This document shows positions 54,702 through 63,416 of a DNA stretch of 64,000 nt, piece after piece; position 1 is the stretch's first letter, and each line of letters begins with the position of its first letter. The DNA comes from Bradyrhizobium lupini (GTDB lineage Bacteria > Pseudomonadota > Alphaproteobacteria > Rhizobiales > Xanthobacteraceae), in contig NZ_CP162553.1 in NCBI RefSeq assembly GCF_040939785.1, forward strand, positions 744,001-808,000, given 5' to 3'. The notes below the pieces were generated by a model. That model was not told the origin of the DNA. It searched no databases and saw only the letters and a list, made by a program, of their open reading frames with translations. A program made the translations under genes and the position numbers.

Positions 54702-55526
54702 TCAACCAGCGGTGCGCTCGGATGCCGAAGGCCACGGCGGCAGGGGCGGCAGTCCGAGGGCCTTGCGTACAGGTCCGAACGACCTCCGGTGAGCTGCGCA
54801 TGCACCAAGCCTGGCGAGCGCCTCATAATGAGCCGGCACCGGGTAGCCCTTGTGATCCGCGAACCCGTAGCCGGGGTGACGCACGTCGAGCGTCCGCATG
54901 ACCATATCGCGCTCGACTTTCGCGAGGATGGAGGCGGCCGCAATGCTGGCGGACTTGGCGTCACCTTTAATGATGGACTGCTGAGGGATCTCGATTTCCT
55001 TCAACCGCTTCGCGTCGATCAGCAAGTGCTGCGGCGCCAACCCTAGGCCCCGGACCGCACGCTGCATCGCCTGGATGCCTGCCCAATAGATGTTGATCGC
55101 GTCGATCTCCTCGACCTCGACGAATGCTACACACCAACTCTCTGCCTTCTCCTTGATTTCCCTCGCGAGTTCTTCGCGAGCGGCGGCATCGAGTTTTTTC
55201 GAGTCGTCGATTCCGATTATCCGCGTGCCGGGCTTCAGGATCACGGCGCCAGCAGAGACTGGCCCGGCGAGAGGGCTCATTCCCGCCTCGTCCACGCCTG
55301 CCACGGCATGATGGCCGCTTTCCCAGAGAGAGGTCTCGAAGCGGAGCATCTTTCGCAGGCGCTGCCCCTCGGACCTATTTTCGGAGCGCCGTTTATCGAT
55401 TGAGGCCAGGATGGCACGGGCTCCCGCGCGGGCGTCGGCCCGCAAGATCTGCTCGATGCTGGCTTCGAGCGGTCTTTTCTCGACGACATAGCGCCGACGC
55501 AATACATCGAGTGAATACTGGGACAT
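54702..55526 (-). CDS. rnhB: Ribonuclease HII with altered GRG motif
   Basis: A 274-residue RNase HII. The catalytic block is AGVDEAGMSPLAGPVSAGAV: the first DE pair is present, but the family's GRG tripeptide, which recognises the RNA-DNA junction, is GMS here. Other sites are intact: HLLIDAKRLKEI (Asp), SIIKGDAKSASIAAASILAK and HPGYGFADHKGY. The N-terminus has about 60 extra residues (MSQYSLDVLRRRYVVEKRPL) over the usual 200-residue form. Start fixed at 55526; the earlier frame is not coding. Confidence 0.88.
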   Translation of the reverse strand: MSQYSLDVLRRRYVVEKRPLEASIEQILRADARAGARAILASIDKRRSENRSEGQRLRKMLRFETSLWESGHHAVAGVDEAGMSPLAGPVSAGAVILKPGTRIIGIDDSKKLDAAAREELAREIKEKAESWCVAFVEVEEIDAINIYWAGIQAMQRAVRGLGLAPQHLLIDAKRLKEIEIPQQSIIKGDAKSASIAAASILAKVERDMVMRTLDVRHPGYGFADHKGYPVPAHYEALARLGACAAHRRSFGPVRKALGLPPLPPWPSASERTAG

Positions 55527-55786
55527 GGCGGCCTTCCTGAAGATTGACTGTGGGAAGCGTGTCGGTGAAATTTGTGGCGATTGTCTGAAGCTAGACCATG
55601 CCGTCATCGACTGCGCAGCGCCTTGTCGAAAGAACCGGACCGGCTCTCCATCTGAGGTCCCGCTATTCTGGAGGGCCACTGATCCACACCTCGCGTCCAC
55701 CGACCTCCGAGCGGAACCAACCGGTGTCTTCATCCCTTTAGAAAGAGTGGAGCCTCGATCCCAGGGTGCTTCCGAGGGACCGGCCC

Positions 55787-56890
55787 ATGCTCCGACAAAC
55801 CAGCAACGAAGAAGAGGTTCTGGACCGCACCGCCGAGGTCGCGGCCACCATCGCGGAAGAAGGCCTCCGGTATGTCAGCGACTCCGCGCCGGGGTACACG
55901 CGCAAGCGGACTGGAACCACTTTCAGCTACTACGACAAGGACGGCAAGCGAATCACCGATGCCGCCGTCATCCGACGCATCAAAGCAATCGGCATCCCGC
56001 CGGCCTACGAATCCGTGTGGATCTGCCCGTCTTCGAACGGCCACATCCAGGCAACCGGGCTCGATGCGCGGGGCCGCAAGCAGTACCGCTACCACGCAAA
56101 ATGGCGCGAGTTGCGCGACCAGAACAAGTACGAGCACATCATCCAGTTCGCGACCGCGCTGCCAGCGCTGCGGGAGCGGGTCGCCGCCGACATGAAGCGG
56201 GACGGACTGCCCCGCGAGAAGGTGCTGGCCACGATCGTCAGTCTTCTGGAGAAGACGTTGATCCGGGTGGGCAATGCCGAGTATGCCGAGCAAAACAAGT
56301 CCTACGGGCTCACCACCATGCGCCGCAAGCACGTCGCGGTCGGGCGCGGCGTCCTTCGGTTCGACTTCACGGGCAAGTCGGGCAAACAGTGGAAGCTTCG
56401 CGTCGAGGACAAGCGGATAGTCGCGATCGTGAAGCGCTGCGCGGAGATCCCGGGACATGAGCTCTTCAAGTACCTGGACGAGGACGGACAGCCCCGCACC
56501 GTCGATTCCGGCGACGTCAACGCCTACATCAAGGACATCACGGGCGAGGACTTCAGCGCCAAGGATTTTCGAACTTGGGCGGGGACGGTTCTGGCGGCGT
56601 TGGCGCTTGCCGAATTCAAGAAGTACGACAGCCAGGCCGAGGCCAAGCGCAACGTCGTCGCCGCGATCGAAAGCGTCTCGAAGCAGCTCGGCAACACACC
56701 GGCGATCTGCCGCAAGTGCTACGTGCACCCGGAAGTCCTGAACGCCTACATGTCTGGTGACCTCGTGAAGATGATTGATGCCAAGATCGCGCAGAAGTTC
56801 AAGCGCCAGTACGCCAAGCTCACTCCCGACGAGATCGTGGTGCTGGCATTTCTCCGCAAGCGTCTCAATTCTCTGAAGGCGCCCGCCTAG
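55787..56890 (+). CDS. DNA topoisomerase IB
   Basis: A 367-residue bacterial/poxvirus-type topoisomerase IB that relaxes supercoils by nicking one strand. N-terminal domain: LRYVSDSAPGYTRKRTGTTF. The catalytic domain has KSYGLTTMRRKHVAV, FRTWAGTVLAALAL and ICRKCYVHPEVLNAYMSGDL, whose Tyr in VHPEVLNAY is the nucleophile. ATG at 55787 follows a GAGGGA site; a GTG 7 codons upstream is possible. It lies divergent from rnhB, and with the ligD remnant suggests a lost DNA-repair group. Confidence 0.95.
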   Translation: MLRQTSNEEEVLDRTAEVAATIAEEGLRYVSDSAPGYTRKRTGTTFSYYDKDGKRITDAAVIRRIKAIGIPPAYESVWICPSSNGHIQATGLDARGRKQYRYHAKWRELRDQNKYEHIIQFATALPALRERVAADMKRDGLPREKVLATIVSLLEKTLIRVGNAEYAEQNKSYGLTTMRRKHVAVGRGVLRFDFTGKSGKQWKLRVEDKRIVAIVKRCAEIPGHELFKYLDEDGQPRTVDSGDVNAYIKDITGEDFSAKDFRTWAGTVLAALALAEFKKYDSQAEAKRNVVAAIESVSKQLGNTPAICRKCYVHPEVLNAYMSGDLVKMIDAKIAQKFKRQYAKLTPDEIVVLAFLRKRLNSLKAPA

Positions 56891-56928
56891 CCTCGCGTAC
56901 CAGTCTCCGGACGCCCGCGTCCTCCTCG

Positions 56929-57066
56929 ATGCTTGCGCGCACGCCTCGGCAGGTGCCGGAAGCTGTCGAAGGCGAACAGAAGCTGGCCGGCGTGCTTGTT
57001 ATTGTCGGCTTGCTTGCCGCCTTCGCGCTTTCGGCCAAACGTAAAAGGGCATTGGACGCCTTCTGA
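56929..57066 (+). CDS. Possible 45-aa single-pass membrane peptide
   Basis: A 45-codon frame: MLARTPRQVPEAVEGEQKLA, then GVLVIVGLLAAFALSAKRKR, LDAF. One TM helix with basic cytosolic tail. It starts 38 bases after the topoisomerase stop. Support is only composition; no ribosome site stronger than TCCTCC is seen. The remaining 182 bases to the EEP gene show no feature. Confidence 0.3.
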   Translation: MLARTPRQVPEAVEGEQKLAGVLVIVGLLAAFALSAKRKRALDAF

Positions 57067-57248
57067 ATCAATCACGTGTTGGCCCACCTGCCAGAGTGCA
57101 TAAATTCAGGCGCGGCTTTGAGGTCAGCCGCCGTCGCGTTCATCGTGGCGTGCCATTCTTTTTTGTTTGACCGAGTTCAGACGTATCGCGACGTAGACCG
57201 AGGAAGCCCCCCTTGCAACGACAGCTTTTTAGTAGCTCCTCTATTCCT

Positions 57249-58088
57249 CTATTCCGAAACTTCGATTGCAATGGGTTGGTGATCGGATGCATCCGTCGCT
57301 TCGTTGACCTCGATGCTGCGAACGTAGCCGGTCAAATCTTCCGTCACGAAAATGAAGTCGCGGCAGTCGGGCCCGTCGGCCCACTGCGCGCGGTCGTAGA
57401 TTCCGCAAGTCGGCGCACGCGCGCGGCCGGGACGATCGGCGGTCCATGCATCCCGATACGCCAGACGAGGCCGGCCAGATCGGGCAATCAATGCGTGCTG
57501 AGGGTCGGCAACATCAAAATTGAAATCACCACACAGCAGGCTCGACGCCGCGACGGTCTGACTTCCATATGGCTCATCGTGCCGGAAGCCGGCCTGCCTC
57601 GGACTCATTGACGCGTCCTCCTGCAAATCCAGCAGGCGAGCGATCTGCGCCTCGCGCTGGCCGGCCGAATGGAACTCGAGATGCGTGTTGACGACGCGGA
57701 CCGCGCCAAACGAGGCCTGAACCGTCACCTCCAGGGCGTGACGGCGCATGCTGCGCACCGCGGCTACGCCCGGCCATGGCAGCAGATGGTTTGCAATCTG
57801 CAGCACCGGCAACCTCGACAGCGTCATGTTACCGAAGCGATGGAGGTTGCCATCAGGATCGACAGTTTCGATCGCGGGCCGGAATATTGCGGAGTAGCCG
57901 GGCAAAAGGGCTGCCAGCTGTTCGCTCTGATCCGCTCCATCACCAAATCTCAAGAAGTTCGCGCTCACCTCCTGGAAGCAGAACACGTCCGCATCGAGCG
58001 TCTGTCGAGCGACGGCAACGATCCTTGCCAGATCGGTCACGCCGTCGCAGCCCTTTCCGCACTGTATGTTCCAGGTGAGAAGTCTCAT
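57249..58088 (-). CDS. Endonuclease/exonuclease/phosphatase family hydrolase
   Basis: A 279-residue EEP-fold phosphodiesterase. Motifs: LLTWNIQCGKG (Asn), DADVFCFQEVSANF (Glu), VVNTHLEFHSAGQREAQIAR (His), LLCGDFNFDVADPQH (Asp, Asn), and NEATDASDHQPIAIEV (Asp-His). The ATG at 58088 overlaps the stop of the permease gene (TAATG), so it is cotranslated with the importer. Its place at the end of a glycerol-3-phosphate-type ABC cluster suggests it cleaves an imported phosphodiester. Confidence 0.92.
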   Translation of the reverse strand: MRLLTWNIQCGKGCDGVTDLARIVAVARQTLDADVFCFQEVSANFLRFGDGADQSEQLAALLPGYSAIFRPAIETVDPDGNLHRFGNMTLSRLPVLQIANHLLPWPGVAAVRSMRRHALEVTVQASFGAVRVVNTHLEFHSAGQREAQIARLLDLQEDASMSPRQAGFRHDEPYGSQTVAASSLLCGDFNFDVADPQHALIARSGRPRLAYRDAWTADRPGRARAPTCGIYDRAQWADGPDCRDFIFVTEDLTGYVRSIEVNEATDASDHQPIAIEVSE

Positions 58089-58897
58089 TAACGGATGCCT
58101 GCACGCATGAATGACTGGACGAACTGACGCTGGAACAGCAGAAACGCGATCAGCAGCGGCGCCATCGTCATCACGGTTGCCGCCGTGATCACTGACCAAT
58201 CCACGCCGGTCTCAGGCGCGCCGAACACGGCAAGCCCCACGGTGAGCGGCCGCGCTTCCACCGAATTCGTGACGATCAACGGCCACAGGAAATTGTTCCA
58301 GTGATAGCTGACGGAGACGAGGCCAAAGGCGACATAGGTCGGGCGAGCCAGCGGGACATAGACCCGCCACAGGATTCCGAGCGGACCCGCTCCCTCGACC
58401 CGCGCGGCTTCGACCAACTCCTGGGGCACCCCCTTGAAGGTCTGCCGCAGCAGGAAGATGCCGAAGGCGCTCGCGAGATAGGGCAGCGCGATCGCAGGGA
58501 TCGTATCGAGCAATCCCAGCTTGGCGATCGCGCGGTAGTTCTCGACGATCAGGACGTCGGGCATGATCATCAGCTGGAGCAGAACGAGGGCGAAAGCGAT
58601 GCCGCTGCCCCTGAACCTGAAGCGCGCAAAGGCATAGGCGGCCAGCGTCGACAGGATGAGCTGACCAACCAGGATCAGCGTCACCAGCACCACCGTGTTG
58701 AGATAGTACCGAGCGAACGGCGCCTGGTTCCAGGCCCGGGCAAAATTCTCCAGCGTCCAGGGCGCGGACAGGCTGAACGACGTGGCGTAAGCGGCCGGAT
58801 GCAGCGCGCTCCAAAAGGCATAGGCCAATGGGGCAAGCCAGATCAAAGCCAGGAGCCATGCTGCGACGGCCTCAATGGGGCGTGTCCGGCCTCTCAT
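58088..58897 (-). CDS. ABC transporter permease (UgpE-like)
   Basis: A 269-residue MalG/UgpE-type permease with six TM helices. The EAA loop is LVEAARVEGAGPLGILWRVY, followed by VPLARPTYVAFGLVSVSYHW. It begins MRGRTRPIEAVAAWLLALIW and overlaps the UgpA-like stop by four bases. It forms the channel with the UgpA-like partner and is driven by the ATPase at 61171. Confidence 0.92.
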   Translation of the reverse strand: MRGRTRPIEAVAAWLLALIWLAPLAYAFWSALHPAAYATSFSLSAPWTLENFARAWNQAPFARYYLNTVVLVTLILVGQLILSTLAAYAFARFRFRGSGIAFALVLLQLMIMPDVLIVENYRAIAKLGLLDTIPAIALPYLASAFGIFLLRQTFKGVPQELVEAARVEGAGPLGILWRVYVPLARPTYVAFGLVSVSYHWNNFLWPLIVTNSVEARPLTVGLAVFGAPETGVDWSVITAATVMTMAPLLIAFLLFQRQFVQSFMRAGIR

Positions 58898-59814
58898 TGA
58901 TAGTGGATCCTGCGATCGAGATAACCGAACTTGATCAGCGCAACCGAGCTCAGCAGCATCAGAAGCACAACCGTCAGCGTTGCCGCGTAAGAGGAATCTT
59001 GGAAGGTGAAGGCAACCTCATAAATGTAGTAGAGCAGCAGCGTGCTGGCGTTGTTCGGACCGCCCTTGGTCATGATGACCAGATGGTCCACCAACTTGAA
59101 GGAGTTGATGACTGCGTTGATCGCCACGAACAACGTGGTCGGCATCAGCAATGGGAACGTGATCCGGCGGAACGTGTACCACCGGCTCGCGCCTTCGATG
59201 GACGCGGCCTCTTCGAGGTCCGGCGAGAGCTGCTGCAGCGCCGCCAGGTAGAAGATCATGAAGAAGCCGGCCTCCTTCCAGATCACCATCACGATCAGAC
59301 AGCTCATCACCGTCGAGGGATCGCCCAGCCAGTTCCAGCCACCGAGACCGAAAAGGCCGCGCAACTGATCCAGCAACCCGTAATCCGGCGTGTAGAAGAA
59401 CAGCCAGATATTGGCGACGGCGATCATCGGCAGCACGGTCGGCGTGAAATAGGCCAGTCGCAGAAAGCCGCGGCCGCGTATGTTGCGATTGACCCAGATC
59501 GCCATCACCAGGGCCAGGGCAATCGAGGTCGGGATCGTGCCGAGCGCGAACCAGAAATTATTGACCAGCGCCTTCCAGAAGATCGGATCGGCCGCCATGG
59601 ACCGATAGCTGTCAAGCCCGACGAAGGCCTCCGTGCCATTGCGGCGCGTGACGAACAGCGAATGCCGGATCGTCGCCAGAATCGGAAAGTGCGTGAATGC
59701 GAGTAGCAGGACGGCCGCCGGCAGCAGCAGCAGCCAGGCATTCACGGTGTTCCACCACGCTTGCGATCGGGCACGGCGCGGGGCTATTGGCGATGAGACC
59801 ATGGAGTCGGACAT
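58894..59814 (-). CDS. ABC transporter permease (UgpA-like)
   Basis: A 306-residue MalF/UgpA-type permease. Six TM helices, with the EAA motif LEEAASIEGASRWYTFRRIT and the preceding MIFYLAALQQLSPDLEEAAS. The start is set at MSDSMVSSPIAPRRAR (59814); an ATG 11 codons upstream (59847) also has a GGCGGG site. It lies between the solute-binding protein and the second permease. Confidence 0.9.
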   Translation of the reverse strand: MSDSMVSSPIAPRRARSQAWWNTVNAWLLLLPAAVLLLAFTHFPILATIRHSLFVTRRNGTEAFVGLDSYRSMAADPIFWKALVNNFWFALGTIPTSIALALVMAIWVNRNIRGRGFLRLAYFTPTVLPMIAVANIWLFFYTPDYGLLDQLRGLFGLGGWNWLGDPSTVMSCLIVMVIWKEAGFFMIFYLAALQQLSPDLEEAASIEGASRWYTFRRITFPLLMPTTLFVAINAVINSFKLVDHLVIMTKGGPNNASTLLLYYIYEVAFTFQDSSYAATLTVVLLMLLSSVALIKFGYLDRRIHYQ

Positions 59815-59859
59815 CTGTGAGCCGGCGGGATGGCGGTGGCGCGCCATCCCGCCACGTCC

Positions 59860-61130
59860 CTATTTGTAGGCGCGCAAGACGCGGTCGGACTGCTGTTGCG
59901 CGGCGGCCAGCGCTTCCTGCGGCTTCTGCGCGCCCGTGATCGCGGCCTGCACGGCATCCCCGATGAACTTGTAGATGCGGCCGTTCTCATGAACGGAGAG
60001 CTCCGGCACCGCGTGCTCCAGCTGATCGCGCGCAACTGTGGCCTGCGGGAAGGCCTTTGCGTAGGCCTCCATCGTCGGCGTCTTGTAGGCGGCCGGCGAC
60101 ACTGCCACGTAGCCCGTCTTCATGCTCCATTCGGCCGCGCGATCCGGAGCCGTGATCCATTGAATGAACTTGACGGCCGCCTTCTGCTGTTCGGGAGACG
60201 CACTCTTGAAGATGTAGAAATTGCCGCCGCCGGTCGGTGATCCGCGCCGCTCCTGGCCGGCAGCATGGCCACACCGAACTGGAATTTCGCGGCGTCCTTG
60301 ACCGCCGTCAGATTGCCGGTGGTGTGCCACATCATCGCCGTCTTGCCTTCGAGGAAATCGTTGCGCAGCGTCGCCCAATCGATGCTGCCGGCCGGGGCGA
60401 CGTTGTGCTTGCGCGACAGGTCGACCCAGTACTCGAGGGCAGCGACCGTCTTCGGAGCGGTCAGATAGACCTCGTTGCCGGGCTCGTTCATCATCTTCTG
60501 CCCGTTCTCGATCGCCAGCGCCTGCAGCATCCAGTAGGCATATCCGGTCGAGGGAATTTCGATGCCCCAGCGCGTCGTGTTGCCGCCATCCTTCTTGACC
60601 AGCTTCTTCGACATCTCGACCATTTCGTCCCAGGACGCCGGCGCCTTCTCGGGATCAAGGCCCGCCTCCTTGAAGGCGTCCTTGTTCCAGTACAGCACGA
60701 TGGTCGAACGCTGGAACGGCACGCTCCAGGTCTTGCCGTCGATCTGCCCGTTCGCCATGAACGCCGGATAGAACTCCTTGAACCAGGCCTTGTCGCCGAC
60801 GAGATCGTCAAACGGCACGATCGCGTTCTCGTCCATCAGCGTGAACACGTCGGTCGACAGCAACACCGACAGTTGCGGCGGCTGCCCGCCCTTCATGGCG
60901 GTCATCGCCTTGGTCATCGTATCCGTGTAGTTGCCGGCATAGACCGCCGTCATCTTGATGTCGGGATTGTCCTTCTCGAAGCGCGAGACCATGTCGTCGA
61001 TGATCTTGGTGACGGGACCGCCGACCGCGACCGGATAGTACATGGTCAGATCCACCGCGGCAGCCGGGCGTGCAGCCATCGAGAGTACGGCAAACGCCGC
61101 TGCCATCAACATCGTTCGTCGCGCAAACAT
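59860..61130 (-). pseudogene. ABC transporter solute-binding protein (UgpB-like), split by a -1 frameshift
   Basis: The first frame begins MFARRTMLMAAAFAVLSMAA (signal peptide, AAA-V cleavage) and runs VDLTMYYPVAVGGPVTKIID, NPDIKMTAVYAGNYTDTMTK, PPQLSVLLSTDVFTLMDENA, as in glycerol-3-phosphate-type binding proteins, to FQFGVAMLPA. Another frame continues ERRGSPTGGGNFYIFKSASP to the end (QQSDRVLRAYK). The join is at about 60251-60255 (AGGAG on the minus strand); with one base added it is a normal 423-residue protein. Without it the importer would lack a receptor, while its partners look intact, so error is a fair explanation. Confidence 0.88.
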
Positions 61131-61170
61131 GGGACAATCTCCTTCGTTACTGCGTTTGAAACAGCCGCTG

Positions 61171-62190
61171 CTATCGACCGGATATCGCCCGCTGGCCCTC
61201 TGTGACGATGGTCTCCAAGCGAGTTTCCGAACTTGAATCGAACCGATGCTCGAGCCCGGGTTCCCACGCGATCCGGACATCCTCGCCTGGCCGAACCTTG
61301 CTGAAACCTTCGAGCCGCACCGAGATGGGCTGACCATCGACCTCGCACAGAACGATGCTGTCGGCCCCAAGATGCTCGATCGCCCTGACGCGCGCAAAAT
61401 GGTCCCCGCCCGACACGATGCGGATATGCTCGGGCCGGATGCCGATGAGATGATCACCCTGGCGCAACAGGTTCATCGGCGGCGTGCCGATGAACCGCGC
61501 CGTGAATGCCGTCGCCGGCCGGTTATATAGCTCCTCTGGTGTGCCATTCTGCTCGATACGACCATCGCGCATCAGCACGACGCGATCCGCCATCGTCATG
61601 GCTTCGGTCTGATCGTGGGTCACGTAGACCATCGTCATTCCGAGCCGCTGTTGCAGGGCGCGGATCTCCGTCCGCATCTCATGCCGCAGCTTGGCGTCCA
61701 GATTTGAAAGCGGCTCGTCCATGAGGCAGACCCGCGCTTCCGCAATGATGGCTCGTCCCAGTGCAACCCGCTGGCGCTGGCCGCCAGATAGCTGCGACGG
61801 CTTGCGTTCAAGCAGATGCGCAAGGCCAACAATCTCGGCCACACGCCGGAGCCGCTCGTCTCGTTCCGCGCGCGACACGCGACGCACACGCAGTCCGAAG
61901 ACGATGTTCTCGGCTACGCTCAAATGCGGAAACAGCGCATAGGACTGGAAGACCATGGAGATATTCCGCTGCGCCGGGGTCAGATGGGTCACGTCGACGC
62001 CGCCGATGGCGATCGTACCGGCATCAGCATCCTCAAGCCCGGCGATCAGCCGCAGCGTGGTCGACTTACCGCAGCCGGACGGTCCCAGCAGCACAAGTAG
62101 CGAGCCCTCGTTCGCTGTCAGACTGACGTCATCGACGGCGCGCATCGCGCCCCAGAACTTGGAGACATGACTCAGCGTGATCGCTGACAT
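61171..62190 (-). CDS. ABC transporter ATP-binding protein (UgpC/MalK-like)
   Basis: A 339-residue ATPase. Walker A GPSGCGKSTT, Q-loop VFQSYALFPHLSVAENI, signature LSGGQRQRVALGRAI, Walker B VCLMDEPLSNLDAKL, and the H-loop VYVTHDQTEAMT are complete. The C-terminal TOBE/OB regulatory domain (GIRPEHIRIVSGGDHF) is MalK-type. It is the first gene of the leftward importer cluster, divergent from the DeoR regulator. Confidence 0.95.
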   Translation of the reverse strand: MSAITLSHVSKFWGAMRAVDDVSLTANEGSLLVLLGPSGCGKSTTLRLIAGLEDADAGTIAIGGVDVTHLTPAQRNISMVFQSYALFPHLSVAENIVFGLRVRRVSRAERDERLRRVAEIVGLAHLLERKPSQLSGGQRQRVALGRAIIAEARVCLMDEPLSNLDAKLRHEMRTEIRALQQRLGMTMVYVTHDQTEAMTMADRVVLMRDGRIEQNGTPEELYNRPATAFTARFIGTPPMNLLRQGDHLIGIRPEHIRIVSGGDHFARVRAIEHLGADSIVLCEVDGQPISVRLEGFSKVRPGEDVRIAWEPGLEHRFDSSSETRLETIVTEGQRAISGR

Positions 62191-62332
62191 GGCCTGTTCG
62201 CTCTCACCGTGATGCGGCTACGCCGCTGGCGACGGCTCGCTGCAACGGACCCATGCAAGGCCGCTCACCGCAGACAGACCGGTCCATGCGCCCTCCCTCG
62301 TGCCACGCGCATTCGTCGGCGTAGCCACCACG

Positions 62333-62398
62333 ATGTTCATTTGAACATAGCGTAACGCCATATGAAACCAGAAAATTGCGTCCTTGGAGTTCAAATGA
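62333..62398. promoter_or_regulatory. Operator candidates in the divergent DeoR/ABC promoter region
   Basis: ATGTTCATTTGAACAT (62333-62348) is an almost perfect palindrome (7-bp arms). Its core TCATTTGAAC (62337-62346) recurs inverted as GTTCAAATGA at 62389-62398, 26 bases before the regulator ATG. Two copies, about 50 bases apart, in the gap between the ATPase and DeoR genes look like a regulator-binding pair. Confidence 0.55.
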
Positions 62399-62423
62399 TA
62401 CTTTCGTTGAGAACGGAGGGCCT

Positions 62424-63227
62424 ATGCTCAGGACCGCCACGACCCGTCAGACCCACATACTAGAGATCGTGCGCGAGCAAGGCTTCGCCTCCATCGAGCA
62501 GCTCGCGGTGCGTTTCGATGTCACTCAGCAGACCATTCGCCGCCTCGTGAATGCACTCTGCGACCAGGGCCTGCTCCGGCGGGTGCATGGCGGGGTCGGC
62601 CTCCCGGTCCAGAACCAGAACCTCGCCTATGGCAGCAGGCACAGGTTAAACGCCAGCGCGAAACGGCGGATCGCGCACGCGACCGCCAACCTCATCCCTG
62701 ACGGGACGTCACTGATGATCGGACTTGGCACGACGCCCGAATACGTCGCGCAGGCGCTCTCCCGCCGTCGGGATCTGCGGGTGATCACCAACAGCCTGAA
62801 CGTGGCCGCAGCATTCGCGCACAATCCGGACGTGGAGATCAGCATCGCGGGCGGCACGCTGCGGCAACTCGATCGCGATATCATTGGCGAGTCGGCTGCG
62901 CGCTTCTTCGCGGGTTTCCGCGCCGACTTTGGTATATTCGGTGTCGGGGGGATTGATGAGGACGGCACGCTGCTCGATTTCCATGCCGATGAAGTCAAGG
63001 CGCGTCAATCCATTGTGGCCAATTCGCGAACGTCCGTGCTAGTGGCCGACATCACCAAGTTCGGTCGCAATGCGACGGTCCGGGGCGGCCATCTCGACGA
63101 CTGCCACCATCTCGTCATCGATGATCGATTGCCTGGATCGTTTAAGCCAATCGCGGACAGGTATGGCGGTCTGATCCACACGGCCCGCGACGCCCGCGCA
63201 GATTTCGAACGCCTTGGCCATACCTAG
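62424..63227 (+). CDS. DeoR/GlpR-family transcriptional regulator
   Basis: A 267-residue repressor. The N-terminal HTH reads HILEIVREQGFASIEQLAVR, then FDVTQQTIRRLVNALCDQGL, LRRVHGG. The DeoRC sensor domain has LMIGLGTTPEYVAQALSRRR, LRVITNSLNVAAAFAHNPDV, GTLRQLDRDIIGESAARFFA, and FGIFGVGGIDEDGTLLDF, which binds a sugar phosphate. A good ACGGAGGG site precedes ATG at 62424. It is divergent from the importer and probably represses it, releasing on a glycerol-phosphate-like ligand. Confidence 0.93.
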   Translation: MLRTATTRQTHILEIVREQGFASIEQLAVRFDVTQQTIRRLVNALCDQGLLRRVHGGVGLPVQNQNLAYGSRHRLNASAKRRIAHATANLIPDGTSLMIGLGTTPEYVAQALSRRRDLRVITNSLNVAAAFAHNPDVEISIAGGTLRQLDRDIIGESAARFFAGFRADFGIFGVGGIDEDGTLLDFHADEVKARQSIVANSRTSVLVADITKFGRNATVRGGHLDDCHHLVIDDRLPGSFKPIADRYGGLIHTARDARADFERLGHT

Positions 63228-63416
63228 CGGACAACATAGACTCCCTTGCTCAGATCGATCGCGGACTTCAACGCACGGCCGACAATCCGCGCCGCAATCG
63301 GCACTGAGCCAGTCCCACGTGCCGCGCACCTACGGGGGCGAGCCCGAGCGGTGGGGAGCTGTTTTCCCGGTGATCCGAGCCCTCGGCTTGAACCAATTCA
63401 AGCGTGTTCATCCGGT

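Noticed and set aside
52449..57240. An intact prophage or integrative element
   Set aside because: Only an integrase stub and gene fragments remain; no capsid, tail, terminase or conjugation genes and no second dusA attachment copy are visible.
57076..57248. Short open frames upstream (right-to-left) of the EEP gene end
   Set aside because: No ribosome site, odd composition and no overlap or family resemblance.
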